This document shows positions 1-5,610 of a stretch of DNA of 5,610 nt, piece by piece. The stretch spans positions 1-5,610 of the forward strand of contig CBFGSX010000093.1 in the NCBI GenBank assembly GCA_965651535.1. The letters are read 5' to 3'. Both the position numbers and the translations under genes were made by a program. The DNA is from JAQGJA01 sp965651535. GTDB taxonomy: Bacteria > Pseudomonadota > Alphaproteobacteria > Micavibrionales > SZUA-601. Numbering within the stretch: position 1 is the stretch's first letter; every line of letters starts with the position of its first letter. The notes beneath the pieces were generated by a model. That model searched no databases. It was not told the DNA's origin and was given only the letters and a program-made list of their open reading frames with translations.

Positions 1-3593
<3,593 letters not shown>

Positions 3594-3611
3594 CGTTTTT
3601 CCCCTTTTTCC
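3594..3611 (-). promoter_or_regulatory. rpoB-rpoC spacer with rpoC ribosome binding site
   Basis: The 18 bases between the rpoB stop and the rpoC ATG read GGAAAAAGGGGAAAAACG in the sense direction. The GGGG block (3604-3601) ends 7 bases before ATG 3593 and 10 bases before ATG 3590, so it fits either start as a Shine-Dalgarno sequence. A second element, TAAGGA, overlaps the rpoB stop but is about 15 bases from the start, too far for usual use. The heptamer GGAAAAA occurs twice, 2 bases apart. The spacer has no room for a terminator, and I see no promoter, so translation of rpoC may be coupled to termination on rpoB. Confidence 0.8.

Positions 3612-5610
<1,999 letters not shown>

Overview
The window is a fragment of the core RNA polymerase locus, rpoB-rpoC, with both genes on the minus strand. 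It is continuous conserved coding sequence except for an 18-base gap between the genes and contains no accessory genes. Codons favour G or C in the third position. Several sequence traits point to an alphaproteobacterium: the beta-subunit segment ETATAGPKGFAKGSK, the beta-prime opening SIGIASPEQIRQWSFGEIKK, and a large trigger-loop insertion. I recognise these from memory of the families, not from a search, and I cannot place the organism below class.

Layout, read in the direction of transcription (high to low coordinates). Positions 5610 to 3612 hold the C-terminal half of RpoB, cut at the window edge at about E. coli residue 699. Positions 3611 to 3594 are a purine-only spacer (apart from one C) that carries the rpoC ribosome binding site. 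Positions 3593 to 1 hold the first 1197 codons of RpoC, cut about 200 residues before the expected C terminus. I translated the rpoC frame codon by codon and found no stop or frameshift.

The two products are the beta and beta-prime subunits, which together form the active-centre cleft of RNA polymerase. Key elements present are the NADFDGD magnesium-binding loop, bridge helix, trigger loop and both zinc sites of beta-prime, and the active-site lysines, histidine and ED pair of beta. No promoter, terminator, RNA gene, repeat array, mobile element or CRISPR array was seen. The plus-strand open frames are antisense shadows of these genes. I found no sign of an undescribed system; the observations in the findings are modest.
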